Shown here: positions 1-9,613 of the stretch, piece by piece | Layout: the number at the start of each line of letters is the position of its first letter | Position numbering within the stretch: position 1 is the stretch's first letter | Origin: Pseudomonadota bacterium | GTDB lineage: Bacteria; Pseudomonadota; Alphaproteobacteria; Rhizobiales; Rhizobiaceae | Length of the DNA stretch: 15,865 nucleotides | Direction of reading: 5' to 3' | Assembly (NCBI GenBank): GCA_003242525.1 | Contig: QGUU01000009.1 | Coordinates: 1-15,865, forward strand | Position numbers and translations under genes: made by a program | Notes under the pieces: generated by a model | Databases searched by the model: none | The model's input: the letters and a program-made list of their open reading frames with translations, nothing else | Told to the model about the DNA's origin: nothing

Positions 1-2113
1 ATGCATAGGAAATGTCGAAGAATGCGCCCATGAGCGCATAGGCGGAAAGGGTCAGGCCGCTTCGCGCGGCTACGGAAACCGTTTTTCGTGCCGCAGCAAC
101 CGGAGTGGCGCCTTCCCGCAAACAGACAAGGGACAGCACAGCCTCCACCGGCGATGGGCCGTCATTGACGACATGAACGCCGAGTCCATTGACGCCTTCA
201 TCCGTGAGGATGAGCCGCAGCGGGGCAAAGGCCCGCCTGAGCGCATACCAGACAGACTTCGGGCGACCGGTAGAATCCACCATGCCCCAGCCGGCGCCCG
301 GCCTCAGATCTTTCCAGAAGAACAGCAGCGCGCCCGCCGTTGGGGAGGCGGGGCGGCGCCATTCATCCACCGTACGCTCGACAACCTCGGCGGTCACTGC
401 CCGGGAAAGGTCGAGATAGCGGGCGCAATTCTCGGTGCGCAGGCGGCGCGCATCCACGCCGAACAGGGTCTCCAGATAGTGCTCGCGCACATCCTCAAAA
501 TCCCAGGACGCGCCTGCGTCGCGAGGAACGCCGGCCTTCCAGCGCGGATCGTGCACGGGCGGAACCGGCAGATGCACGTCCAGCGTCGCCTGTTCGGGAA
601 CATTGGCGAAGGCCAGACATTCGCTGGCAAAGCGCACTTCGGCCCGTCGCGCGTCCTCAAGCGGCCGGCAATAGGCGCCGACACCGTAATAATGTGTCGG
701 ACCCCCGTCCGCAGTGAACGGAAGACTGCCGCCGCAAGGCGACGACGGGACAAGGACGAGGTCGGGCCGGATTGCCTCGGCAACAGGGCGCACCACTTTG
801 TCAAACCAGGGCGCCGGTTCCATCGAAACCGGCAGGCCCATCATGGCGGCCTGCTGCGCCACCTCGGACCCACCGCACAGGACGACAAGCGAGGGGGAGT
901 GGCCCAGCCTCCCGAGCAAGGTCTCTACCTCTCGCGACAACGAAGCGCACCACGCCGGATCTTTCGCGGGGTAGTCGAAATTGGCCAGCATCAGGTCCTG
1001 CCAGACCATGATGCCCAGCTCGTCGCAAAGCTCATGGAACGCGTCGCCCTCGTAGACGAAAGTGCCTCCCACCCGCAGCATGTTGACGCCGGCTTCCCGC
1101 GCCAGCCCGAGTTCAGCTTCTATCTCATCGCGGCCGCATGGCAGACGTACCGGATCGGATGGCGTCCAGACCGCACCGCGACAGAAGACCGGCACGCCGT
1201 TGACGACCAGGCTGAACCCCCGCCCATCGGGCCCACGATCCACGGCGATGCTACGGAAGCCGACACGGCCTAGCCGATGCCGCATGCCGCCGAGCGAGAG
1301 ATCGACATCGTGCAGTGTCGGTTCGCCATGGCTGTTCGGCCACCATGGCGCGACATCCGCAATTTCCAGTTCTGCCCTCAGGCGATCCGGCCCCTCCGGA
1401 ACCAGCACGGCGCTGACACCGGCGCAGGTAACGGTAGCCGTTTCGTTTTCCAGCGGCGCGGCCAGCGTGACGGAGACCTCAAGTCGACCCGTGGTGCCAT
1501 CGAGATTGCTGCGCAGCCTGACATCGACAATGCGCTGGCCGCTGCCTTCGCGGATCAGCCTGACCGGCCGCCATGGCCCGACAATGTCGAAGGCCGGACA
1601 CCAGCCGGGCATGTGGCCGATCAGCGTCGTCCGCACCAGCCTCAAGCGCTGGTCATCGATCATTCGCGGCTTCCATCGGGCGCGCGGACCACTCACGCTT
1701 TCCAGGTGACTTTCCAGGCTGCGAAAGGCGATTGAGAGGATTTCCCCGCCTGCGAGAACCGCCGACACTTCATGTCGCTCGAACATGGAAGTGGACGCGA
1801 ACAGCAACCTATCGTCAAGCCAGACATTTGCGACGGTGGCCAACCCGTCGAAAACCAGCCGTACGGGGCCGACCGCATCCATGCGACGGCGATACCAGAC
1901 GTCGCGGTCATGCAGGGAGGACGGATTGCTTCGGTCCCAGCGGCCATGCGCTTCCAGCGTGCCTGCCGCCGTGCCGGGGCATGCAGCCTCCAGCCATTCG
2001 GCGCCTTGGCCGATATCCGCCGGAGACGCCCAGGCGCCGGCTTCGGAGACGGCCATGCGCCAACCCCGGTCCAGCATCTCAGAAACGCAGGCAACCGAGA
2101 CCGTGGCGTCCAT
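1..2113 (-). CDS. Glycoside hydrolase family 2 protein, beta-mannosidase-like (C-terminus beyond the window)
   Basis: The frame is open from the ATG at 2113 to the left edge: 704 codons with no stop, so perhaps the last 100 or so residues are missing. The layout is that of GH2 exo-beta-mannosidases: a sugar-binding-like N-terminal domain (about 1-190, with DVWYRRRM at 71-78), an immunoglobulin-like domain, and a TIM barrel from about 300 ([16 protein letters not shown], then [10 protein letters not shown]). The probable acid/base is Glu417 in [10 protein letters not shown] and the probable nucleophile is Glu498 in FASECLAF. Most GH2 enzymes have Asn-Glu at the acid/base; here it is Ser-Glu. 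No signal peptide is visible, so a cytoplasmic enzyme is inferred. AGGAAAA lies about 6 nt before the start. It is the last visible gene of the carrier-protein operon, 33 nt after DUF1839. Mannosidase specificity is a family inference; another beta-linked sugar is possible. Confidence 0.88.
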   Translation of the reverse strand, partial: MDATVSVACVSEMLDRGWRMAVSEAGAWASPADIGQGAEWLEAACPGTAAGTLEAHGRWDRSNPSSLHDRDVWYRRRMDAVGPVRLVFDGLATVANVWLDDRLLFASTSMFERHEVSAVLAGGEILSIAFRSLESHLESVSGPRARWKPRMIDDQRLRLVRTTLIGHMPGWCPAFDIVGPWRPVRLIREGSGQRIVDVRLRSNLDGTTGRLEVSVTLAAPLENETATVTCAGVSAVLVPEGPDRLRAELEIADVAPWWPNSHGEPTLHDVDLSLGGMRHRLGRVGFRSIAVDRGPDGRGFSLVVNGVPVFCRGAVWTPSDPVRLPCGRDEIEAELGLAREAGVNMLRVGGTFVYEGDAFHELCDELGIMVWQDLMLANFDYPAKDPAWCASLSREVETLLGRLGHSPSLVVLCGGSEVAQQAAMMGLPVSMEPAPWFDKVVRPVAEAIRPDLVLVPSSPCGGSLPFTADGGPTHYYGVGAYCRPLEDARRAEVRFASECLAFANVPEQATLDVHLPVPPVHDPRWKAGVPRDAGASWDFEDVREHYLETLFGVDARRLRTENCARYLDLSRAVTAEVVERTVDEWRRPASPTAGALLFFWKDLRPGAGWGMVDSTGRPKSVWYALRRAFAPLRLILTDEGVNGLGVHVVNDGPSPVEAVLSLVCLREGATPVAAARKTVSVAARSGLTLSAYALMGAFFDISYA

Positions 2114-2146
2114 TCAGCTTTTCCTGCACATTCTCGTCCGGCCCCG

Positions 2147-3145
2147 TCAGGCAGCCTTGGAAGATGCGCTTGCCAGGCGCTCATCCAGCATGGCCATCAG
2201 GGAATCCCAGGCCTGAGCCATGGGCGCGATGGCTTCCGCCATGCCGTCGAACCGCCGCCTCGCCATCGCACGGGCCAACCTGAACTGCATGACCTTGGCC
2301 CCCTCGGCAATCGTATTGGCCGCGGCCTCGGCCTCCGCGAGGAAAAGTCCACGCTGGCTGTCGAGCCAGTTGAGGTGAGTGCCAAGAAGCTCGAAATTGG
2401 CGCCGACCTGCCGGAGCGTATTGAACGCGTAGGTGTGGAAATATTCCGGCGATCTGTGGGCCAGCGCTTCGGCATGGCGCTCGAAAGCTGCTGCGTAGGC
2501 GGCAATGGGATTGCGCTTCGGCCTGCGCCGCAGATGGTGCACCAGAAGACCCAGCGCTGCGGCTGCCCGGTCGCGAGCCGGCTGCGTTACGTCGAACTTC
2601 ACGAATTCCGCATAGGGAAACAGCGGCAGACCGCCAGCAGGCACATCGCTCCACTGGCCGAAAATGCCGTCATAGTCGTCACCCTCCAACGAAAAATAGC
2701 CGTCATTGTGGAAGTAATGCATGCGACGGTTCGCGGGATCGAGCGCATTGATGCCTATGCTCGTCTTGGAATGGCCGGTGCCGTAGGTAATTCCTTTCGT
2801 GTCGGGAAGATAAAAGGCATCCACCTCGACCAGCGGCAGCCGGCCGCGCTCGATCTGGGTAAGAACGTGCGTCTCCAGCCGGTCGAACACGGCAAGTTCC
2901 TGTATGTCCAGCCCCACCAGCAACTGCAGGTCCGCGGTGGGAAACTTGAAAAAGGTGAACTGATCGCCCTCGAAATCCTGCGCCACGGTAAAGCCCAGCG
3001 CGGCCACCGGATCGTGGCCGGTCGCATGCATCACCTCGATCATGAGATCGACATAGCAATTGGTCTGCGGCCAGCGCCGCTCCGGATCATGGAGCCGGTG
3101 TGGCCTGTAGCGGCCCGGCTCCAGGCCGGCAATCGCACTCTTCAT
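2147..3145 (-). CDS. DUF1839 family protein, possible carrier-protein-dependent acyltransferase
   Basis: This 332-residue protein is recognised as DUF1839, a family without an assigned reaction that I associate with rhizobial amino acid:[carrier protein] ligase loci. The N-terminal half has the family motifs TNCYVDLMIE (28-37), DFEGDQFTFFKFP (57-69), LVEVDAFYLPDT (105-116), GHSKTSIGINALD (124-136) and YFHNDGYF (144-151). Cys30, His125 and Asp136 are spaced like a papain-type triad, and VDAFYLP before a conserved His recalls the BtrH N-terminal domain, which moves an aminoacyl chain from a carrier protein to an amine. That functional link is inference from remembered motifs. The C-terminal half looks helical. 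The start at 3145 lies 1 nt after the ligase stop, with GTGGGA suitably upstream. An in-frame ATG at 3154 overlaps the ligase end but has its SD too close. Confidence 0.85.
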   Translation of the reverse strand: MKSAIAGLEPGRYRPHRLHDPERRWPQTNCYVDLMIEVMHATGHDPVAALGFTVAQDFEGDQFTFFKFPTADLQLLVGLDIQELAVFDRLETHVLTQIERGRLPLVEVDAFYLPDTKGITYGTGHSKTSIGINALDPANRRMHYFHNDGYFSLEGDDYDGIFGQWSDVPAGGLPLFPYAEFVKFDVTQPARDRAAAALGLLVHHLRRRPKRNPIAAYAAAFERHAEALAHRSPEYFHTYAFNTLRQVGANFELLGTHLNWLDSQRGLFLAEAEAAANTIAEGAKVMQFRLARAMARRRFDGMAEAIAPMAQAWDSLMAMLDERLASASSKAA

Positions 3146-3146
3146 G

Positions 3147-4070
3147 TCAGGCATCCCACAAAATTGCGCGCACCGAAGCCGGCCAGGCCGAGACTTCCGA
3201 CCCGTGATGCCGGAACAGGGCCAGGGCCACGCGTTCCAGGCCGAAGCCGACGCAAGCAGAGTGGCAGACAGTGCCATCCGCGAACTTCAATCCCCATGTC
3301 TGGCCGAAATGGTCCTGATGGTAGTTGAAGGAAAGGCAGGCCGTCGGCTTTTCCACACTGGTTACGGGGATCAGCAGTTCGAACTTCAGCCCCTGATCGC
3401 GCTGGCTGTTGGCCATCATCTTGCCGCCGCGCCCGAAGAACGGATCGTTTGCCAGGTCCACGTCGCAGGGCAGTTCGAGCGACTCGATCATCGCCTTGCC
3501 GCGCTCGAGCCAGCTTTCACGGAAGCTGCGCACCTGCTCGGCCGTACCTATGCGGACGAACTCGCGCATGCGGAAAAGCTGCATGCGCGCCGGGTCCTTC
3601 GATGGCTCGTGGCGGAAACAGTAGGAGGACAACTCGAAGAGCAGCCCATCGGCCGGCACTGGCCCGCGTGCCGCGACAGTAGGGTAGAGCGGATAGCAGG
3701 CTGCCGGCGTCAGCGCCACCTGAGTTGCCTGTTGCAGTTCCGTCCAGTCCTCGCCCTGCGCCATCATTGCGAGAAGCTGCGCATGCTCGCGCTCGCCACC
3801 CATGAAGGAATGGACGCAGCCGGCCAATTGCGGAAAGCTTTTCATGTAGCCGCTCTTTTCGAGCGTCGCGCGGCTCATGCCCGGAGGAAAATGGATGCGC
3901 GTGGCGTTGTCGGGCGCCCCCACCCGTGTCACGAGGCGCTCAAAGCGTTCGATGACGTCCTCGAAGATCCCGGAGCGGCCATACAGTCCGTCTATGCCGG
4001 ATTCGAACAGGATGCCGTTCTCGAACAGGCTGTCCAGCAGACTTGCGGCGTCGAATGTCTTGGCGTCCAT
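3147..4070 (-). CDS. Amino acid:[carrier protein] ligase, class II synthetase-like (atypical SerRS homologue)
   Basis: This 307-residue protein resembles the catalytic core of archaeal-type seryl-tRNA synthetase without a tRNA-binding domain. Characterised relatives in Bradyrhizobium and Agrobacterium adenylate small amino acids (glycine or alanine) and transfer them to the phosphopantetheine of a dedicated carrier protein rather than to tRNA. Motif 2 is seen as CFRHE (151-155) and motif 3 as [12 protein letters not shown] (275-286, Arg280). The likely zinc ligands are Cys125 ([10 protein letters not shown]), Glu170 (FRMRE) and Cys273 (SACVGFG). Their spacings of 45 and 103 residues equal those I recall for the solved Bradyrhizobium enzyme (Cys131, Glu176, Cys279). 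GGGAGAG precedes the ATG, which lies 1 nt after the flavoprotein stop. The carrier protein gene in the same operon is the expected partner. Which amino acid is loaded cannot be read from the sequence. Confidence 0.92.
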   Translation of the reverse strand: MDAKTFDAASLLDSLFENGILFESGIDGLYGRSGIFEDVIERFERLVTRVGAPDNATRIHFPPGMSRATLEKSGYMKSFPQLAGCVHSFMGGEREHAQLLAMMAQGEDWTELQQATQVALTPAACYPLYPTVAARGPVPADGLLFELSSYCFRHEPSKDPARMQLFRMREFVRIGTAEQVRSFRESWLERGKAMIESLELPCDVDLANDPFFGRGGKMMANSQRDQGLKFELLIPVTSVEKPTACLSFNYHQDHFGQTWGLKFADGTVCHSACVGFGLERVALALFRHHGSEVSAWPASVRAILWDA

Positions 4071-4071
4071 T

Positions 4072-5280
4072 TCACTCTCCCAGGCTGGTGTCGAAACGGC
4101 TCATCAACATAAGAGTCGCGGTGTTGGACAGGATGCGGTCGTTGGAGATCATGATCGGTGCGGAGGCGACGTCTCGCAAATGTCGTCCGACGCTGAAGGG
4201 GGTCCCGTTCTTGTAGCCGAGTATGCCCGTTATCAGCATGGCCAGTTGCACGACCGCCACGGCCTTGGCGCTTGCGGCAACCTTCAGCGCATTGACCTCG
4301 GCAGCGAAGCCGATGGAGGACAAAGCATCCTCGTTGCCCTTTGCCGCATCGAAGCGGTGGATGGCCCCCGCGAGATGGCCTTTCATCTCCTGAAGGAGGG
4401 CCGCTCCTTCGGCCAGCCGCAAGCCTCCGGGCGGCAAGCCTCCGTCGGCCTGCTTGCGCGCCGCCTGCTTGACGAAGGCCTGCGCCCGATTGAAGGCATC
4501 GGCTGCGATGCCGAACCAGGTTGCGGCCCAATATATATGCGAGCTTGCCAGCATGGACTGCGCGGCGATCTCGGAAAAGGGCCTGGGAAAGATCTGGTCC
4601 GCCTCGCCGGTGGCGACCAGATGGAAGCCATCCGAACAGGTGCCACGCATGCCGAGCGTATCCCACACGGAGGTGCGCTCCAGGGTAAGGTTTCCATCAG
4701 TGGGGATTACCACCATCACCTGATCGGAGCTTGCCGCATCGGGCGCCCGCCGCGCCGTCGCCAGGATCGCATCGGCGTATTTGCCATATGAAATGACGGT
4801 CGCTTCCTTGGTCAGGGAAAAGCGTCCGTCGGCACGCTCGACCGCACAGATGGAATTGCGCAGATTTCCCCCGATGCCGGCTTCCGTCGTTGCCGATGCC
4901 AGCAGAAGCTGCTCAGCCGCGATGCGACGCATATAGGCGCGATGCCATTGGCTCTCTTCGCCATGCATGACGAAGCTCGATGTCTTGATCTGGTGCATGG
5001 CATAGATCATGGCGCTTGAGCCGCAGGCCTGGGCGAGCTGCACGATCAGGTTGGCCACGGCCGTCGTGCCCAACCCCTCGCCGCCGTACTTTGTCGGGAT
5101 TGCAACGCCCAGCAGGCCTTCCCGCTTCAGCGCTGCGATCGTCTCTGCGGGAAAGCGGCCTTCGCGATCGACTTCATCGGCATGCCGCGCGGCAATTTCC
5201 GCCACGCGGCGCATCCGTTCTGATGGGGCTTCGGGTGCGCTGGCGAGCGCAGCGCCCTCGATGTTCCTTGCGACGTTCAT
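4072..5280 (-). CDS. Acyl-CoA dehydrogenase-family flavoprotein, probably acting on a carrier-bound substrate
   Basis: This 402-residue protein has the fold signature of acyl-CoA dehydrogenases: a helical N-terminal domain with [11 protein letters not shown], a middle beta domain with [10 protein letters not shown] and [13 protein letters not shown], and a C-terminal helical domain ending [22 protein letters not shown] binding is expected from the family. In most dehydrogenases the segment after the last Arg-Asp contains a Tyr-Glu-Gly-Thr-like motif with the catalytic base. Here it reads [11 protein letters not shown], with no Glu at that place. The enzyme may use another base, or may belong with flavin monooxygenases of the DszC type that share the fold. 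It sits 3 nt after the carrier protein stop and 1 nt before the ligase start, so an aminoacyl thioester on the carrier is the likely substrate (inference). The SD before the ATG is poor, consistent with translational coupling. Confidence 0.88.
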   Translation of the reverse strand: MNVARNIEGAALASAPEAPSERMRRVAEIAARHADEVDREGRFPAETIAALKREGLLGVAIPTKYGGEGLGTTAVANLIVQLAQACGSSAMIYAMHQIKTSSFVMHGEESQWHRAYMRRIAAEQLLLASATTEAGIGGNLRNSICAVERADGRFSLTKEATVISYGKYADAILATARRAPDAASSDQVMVVIPTDGNLTLERTSVWDTLGMRGTCSDGFHLVATGEADQIFPRPFSEIAAQSMLASSHIYWAATWFGIAADAFNRAQAFVKQAARKQADGGLPPGGLRLAEGAALLQEMKGHLAGAIHRFDAAKGNEDALSSIGFAAEVNALKVAASAKAVAVVQLAMLITGILGYKNGTPFSVGRHLRDVASAPIMISNDRILSNTATLMLMSRFDTSLGE

Positions 5281-5283
5281 GGG

Positions 5284-5529
5284 TCAGGCCGCCTTGCGCG
5301 TGAGCTGTGAGACAGCATCAGCCATGTGGGCTATGGAGGAAAAGGTACGCCGGGTAAGCATTGCCTCGGGGAACTCGATATCGAATTCCTCCTCCAGCGC
5401 CAGCATGATCTGTACCGAGGCGAAGGATGTCAGCCCCGCGTCATACAAGTTGGCGTCGTCCGCCAGCGCACTGAAATCCAGCGCATTCGTAGGGATCTGC
5501 GACAGCAGCAAACGGATACGGTCGATCAT
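5284..5529 (-). CDS. Acyl/aminoacyl carrier protein
   Basis: This 81-residue acidic helical protein has the phosphopantetheine site DAGLTS, with Ser35 as the attachment residue, followed by the recognition helix SVQIMLALEEEFDIEFPE. The size and motif fit a stand-alone carrier protein. It is unlikely to be the housekeeping AcpP, which normally has DSLD at this site and sits among fatty acid synthesis genes. As first gene of an operon with an amino acid:[carrier protein] ligase, it is the probable acceptor of the activated amino acid; a phosphopantetheinyl transferase from elsewhere in the genome is needed. The SD (AGGTGG, 5542-5537) lies 7 nt before the ATG and inside a perfect 8-bp inverted repeat (see separate entry). 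Confidence 0.92.
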   Translation of the reverse strand: MIDRIRLLLSQIPTNALDFSALADDANLYDAGLTSFASVQIMLALEEEFDIEFPEAMLTRRTFSSIAHMADAVSQLTRKAA

Positions 5530-5536
5530 GGATTGC

Positions 5537-5564
5537 CCACCTGACTTATGGTTTCTTCAGGTGG
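5537..5564 (-). promoter_or_regulatory. Inverted repeat that sequesters the carrier protein ribosome binding site
   Basis: Read on the minus strand, CCACCTGA (5564-5557) and TCAGGTGG (5544-5537) are perfectly complementary across a 12-nt loop. The right arm contains the only good SD (AGGTGG) for the ATG at 5529. In mRNA the hairpin would hide the SD and could make expression of the operon conditional. It could instead be a palindromic operator in DNA. The sequence does not say which. Confidence 0.6.
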
Positions 5565-5567
5565 ACT

Positions 5568-5581
5568 CTTGCCGGAGCAAG
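5568..5581 (-). repeat. Small stem-loop in the leader of the carrier protein operon
   Basis: On the minus strand CTTGC and GCAAG form a 5-bp stem with a 4-nt loop, 3 nt upstream of the SD-sequestering repeat. It may be a second leader hairpin. The stem is short and could be chance. Confidence 0.3.
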
Positions 5582-5703
5582 GGAACCAAGATGTTAACGC
5601 GGCGGGCCAATCCCAGCGGATGGCTAAGGACCGGTAACCTGATTGATGACGAGTTTAACCAATGCGCCCAGACACTGGTTGGCAGGGGCCGAATGCAGCC
5701 CGT

Positions 5704-5730
5704 GCGGGCGGCGGCTCCCGCCCCGCCCGC
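5704..5730 (-). terminator. Second GC-rich hairpin downstream of the solute-binding protein gene
   Basis: GCGGGCGG (5704-5711) and CCGCCCGC (5723-5730) form a perfect 8-bp stem around an 11-nt loop. It follows directly after the first hairpin on the minus strand. No T-run follows, so its role as terminator or mRNA 3' stabiliser is uncertain. Confidence 0.4.
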
Positions 5731-5736
5731 AAAGGA

Positions 5737-5762
5737 CGGGCGCCTTTCACGACAGGCGCCCG
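5737..5762 (-). terminator. Hairpin terminator of the solute-binding protein unit
   Basis: CGGGCGCC (5737-5744) and GGCGCCCG (5755-5762) form a perfect 8-bp stem with a 10-nt loop, starting 12 nt after the solute-binding protein stop. The minus-strand sequence after the stem is TCCTTTG, only weakly T-rich. Confidence 0.6.
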
Positions 5763-5773
5763 CTCATTTTCGA

Positions 5774-7423
<1,650 letters not shown>

Positions 7424-7475
7424 TTCAACCTCCCTTTTGTTTCAGTGACGCGATTTGTGGCTTCGGGCGGCAGCG

Positions 7476-9530
7476 TCATATCCGTATGCCGTACCTGATT
7501 CCGTCATAGATGGCGGCGTGAATGTTGCGCGAGGCAACGGCATCGCCGATGCGCAGGAGCGTAAAGGCGCCCTCGGGGTTGCGCACGGGAAAGACGTCGC
7601 CTCCTTTTAACAGCCGCTCGTAATCCACTGCACCAAGGTTCCTGGATAGAGGCTTGAGCGTCAGATAGAGCTCGTCCAGCGGAAGTGTGCCATGCTCTAC
7701 AACCACCTGGTCAACGCGGCGCTCGTCGCTCCAGCCTTCGGCGAAATCGGACCCCAGGGTGGCCACCAACTGGTTGCCTTCGCGCCGCACCGCCTTCAGC
7801 CGCGTGTTGATGGTGATGGTCACGCCCTTCTCGTGGAAGGCGCGCATGTAGGGAGCATGATTCAGCCCGCCCATTTCGGGCGCGAAGAACCGTTCCGGAG
7901 AAACCAGCTCCAGACGCGAACCGGCATTGGCGATCAGCTCCGCCGCGCCCATGCCTGCATGACCTCCACTGTCGTCATAAAGCAGCACGGACTCTGCGGG
8001 CTTCGCCGAGCCAGCCATGATGTCCCAGCTCGACGTGACCAGTTCATCGCCGGCCGTAAGCGGCGGGTTTTGCGGCATGCCTCCCGTTGCGACCACCACC
8101 ATGTCGGGCGAGAGCGCCAGCACGTCGTCCTTTTCGGCCCAGCAGTCGTACTGAATCTGGACGCCGAGCCTCTCCAGCTCAGCCAGTCGCCAGTCGATGA
8201 TGCCGATCAGTTCGCGGCGCCGCGGATTGTGCGTGGCGAGCCGAACCTGACCGCCTGCCTGCGACGAGGCTTCCAGAACCGTCACGCGGTGGCCGCGCTC
8301 GGCTGTCACCCGTGCCGCCTCCAGCCCTGCAGGACCGGCCCCAACCACAACCACCGTCTTCGTCGGCCCTTCCGTCTTGCTGATGACATGAGGAATCCAT
8401 GCCTCGCGTCCGGTCGCCGCATTGTGGATGCAAAGCGCCTCGCCCCCCTCATAGATGCGGTCGAGACAATAGGTGGCCCCAACGCAGGGGCGAATCTGGT
8501 GCTCGCGCCCCTCCATTATCTTCTTGACGATATGGGGGTCGGCAATGTGGGGGCGGGTCATGCCGACCATGTCGAGCTTGCCGGAAGCGATCGCATGCCG
8601 CGCGGTGGCGACATCGGCGATGCGTGCGGCATGGAAGGTCGGAAATTTCGTCGCTGCCCGCACTTCCCCAGCAAAGTCGAGATGAGGCGAGGAGCGCATG
8701 CCGGTGACAGGGATCACCTTTGTCAGCGCCGCGTCCGTCTCGATCGTGCCGCGGATGATGTTGAGGAAATCGACCTTGCCGGACTCCGTCAGCCGCTTGG
8801 CTATTTCTATGCCCTGCTCCTTGGTCAGCCCCGTTGCGACGTCTTCGTCGGCAACCATGCGGATGCCAACCACGAACTCGTCACCGACGGCCCGGCGCAC
8901 CGCATCCAGAACCATGAAGGTGAAGCGCAGCCGGTTGTCGAGCGAGCCGCCGAATTCGTCGTCGCGGTGATTGGTCAGGGGTGACCAGAAACCGTCCATC
9001 AGATGGCCATAGGCCTCGAATTCGATACCGTCGAGGCCCGCTGCCTGGCAGCGCTGGGCGGCGGCGGCATAGTCTGCCACGATGCGCTCGATGTCCCAGT
9101 CCTCTGCCGTCTTCGGGAAGGCGCGATGGGCCGGCTCGCGTACGGGCGAGGGCGCGAGCACCGGAAGCCAGTCCGCCTTGTTCCAGCCGGTGCGCCGGCC
9201 CAGATGGGTGATCTGGATCATCACCTTGCAGTCATACTGGTGGCAGTCGTCGGCCAGTTCCCGCAGCCATGGCACGATGGCGTCGTCATAGAGATGCAGA
9301 TTGCCGAACGCGGCCGGACTGTCCCGGCTGACGATTGCCGAACCGGCCGTCATGGTCAGCGCCATGCCGCCCTTCGCCTTTTCGGCATGGTAGAGCCGAT
9401 AGCGCTGCTTCGGCATTCCATCTTCGGAATAAGCCGGCTCATGGCTGGTCGACATGATCCGGTTTTTTAACGTCAGGTGCTTGAGCCGGTAGGGCTGAAG
9501 CAGGGGATCATTTCCGGGCTGGAACGTCAT
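7476..9530 (-). CDS. StcD-like N-demethylase (old yellow enzyme/trimethylamine dehydrogenase family; FMN, Fe-S, FAD)
   Basis: The 684 residues comprise an OYE-type TIM barrel (about 1-345: LKNRIMSTSHEP, QITHLGRRTGWNKADW, YGHLMDGFWSPLTN), a cysteine cluster and a FAD/NAD(P) domain starting VVVVGAGPAGLEAA (393-406). Relatives include trimethylamine dehydrogenase, 2,4-dienoyl-CoA reductase, DgcA and StcD, which oxidatively removes N-methyl groups. Overall wording of the barrel motifs is closest to what I recall of StcD, the N-methylproline demethylase of stachydrine catabolism. The cluster reads C349-x5-C355-x11-C367, with Ala352 where related enzymes have a fourth Cys. It lies 83 nt after mttB with only a weak SD, and 52 nt before the binding protein gene. 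Substrates other than N-methylproline (dimethylglycine, other N-methyl amino acids) are possible. Confidence 0.87.
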   Translation of the reverse strand: MTFQPGNDPLLQPYRLKHLTLKNRIMSTSHEPAYSEDGMPKQRYRLYHAEKAKGGMALTMTAGSAIVSRDSPAAFGNLHLYDDAIVPWLRELADDCHQYDCKVMIQITHLGRRTGWNKADWLPVLAPSPVREPAHRAFPKTAEDWDIERIVADYAAAAQRCQAAGLDGIEFEAYGHLMDGFWSPLTNHRDDEFGGSLDNRLRFTFMVLDAVRRAVGDEFVVGIRMVADEDVATGLTKEQGIEIAKRLTESGKVDFLNIIRGTIETDAALTKVIPVTGMRSSPHLDFAGEVRAATKFPTFHAARIADVATARHAIASGKLDMVGMTRPHIADPHIVKKIMEGREHQIRPCVGATYCLDRIYEGGEALCIHNAATGREAWIPHVISKTEGPTKTVVVVGAGPAGLEAARVTAERGHRVTVLEASSQAGGQVRLATHNPRRRELIGIIDWRLAELERLGVQIQYDCWAEKDDVLALSPDMVVVATGGMPQNPPLTAGDELVTSSWDIMAGSAKPAESVLLYDDSGGHAGMGAAELIANAGSRLELVSPERFFAPEMGGLNHAPYMRAFHEKGVTITINTRLKAVRREGNQLVATLGSDFAEGWSDERRVDQVVVEHGTLPLDELYLTLKPLSRNLGAVDYERLLKGGDVFPVRNPEGAFTLLRIGDAVASRNIHAAIYDGIRYGIRI

Positions 9531-9613
9531 GCGTGGCTTGCCTTCAGGGTGAGCACGGCTGAAAGAAACCCATCCTGCCGGAGGAACAGTCCTTCATGCG
9601 CGACAGTCGCTGC

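Larger units (their letters stand above)
5530..5773 (-). promoter_or_regulatory. Intergenic region between the solute-binding protein gene and the carrier protein operon
   Basis: This 244-bp gap separates two same-strand units. Its right part holds two GC-rich hairpins suited to ending the upstream unit, and its left part holds the leader hairpins of the carrier protein gene. The promoter of the carrier operon should lie at about 5600-5700, but no convincing -35/-10 pair was found there. No small gene was supported. Confidence 0.5.

Noticed and set aside
173..1273. 366-codon open frame on the plus strand
   Set aside because: It is antisense to the GH2 gene, whose catalytic motifs are on the minus strand. 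The translation shows no recognisable domain.
1772..3328. 518-codon open frame on the plus strand
   Set aside because: It lies antisense to the DUF1839 and GH2 genes, both of which have clear family motifs. The translation is low-complexity Arg/Gly/Pro-rich text typical of antisense frames in high-GC DNA.
7692..8984. 430-codon open frame on the plus strand
   Set aside because: It is antisense to the StcD-like gene. Codon bias alone keeps it open.
9600..9610. GCGAC-A-GTCGC repeat just after the mttB stop
   Set aside because: The 1-nt centre cannot form an RNA hairpin and no T-run follows, so it is not called a terminator.
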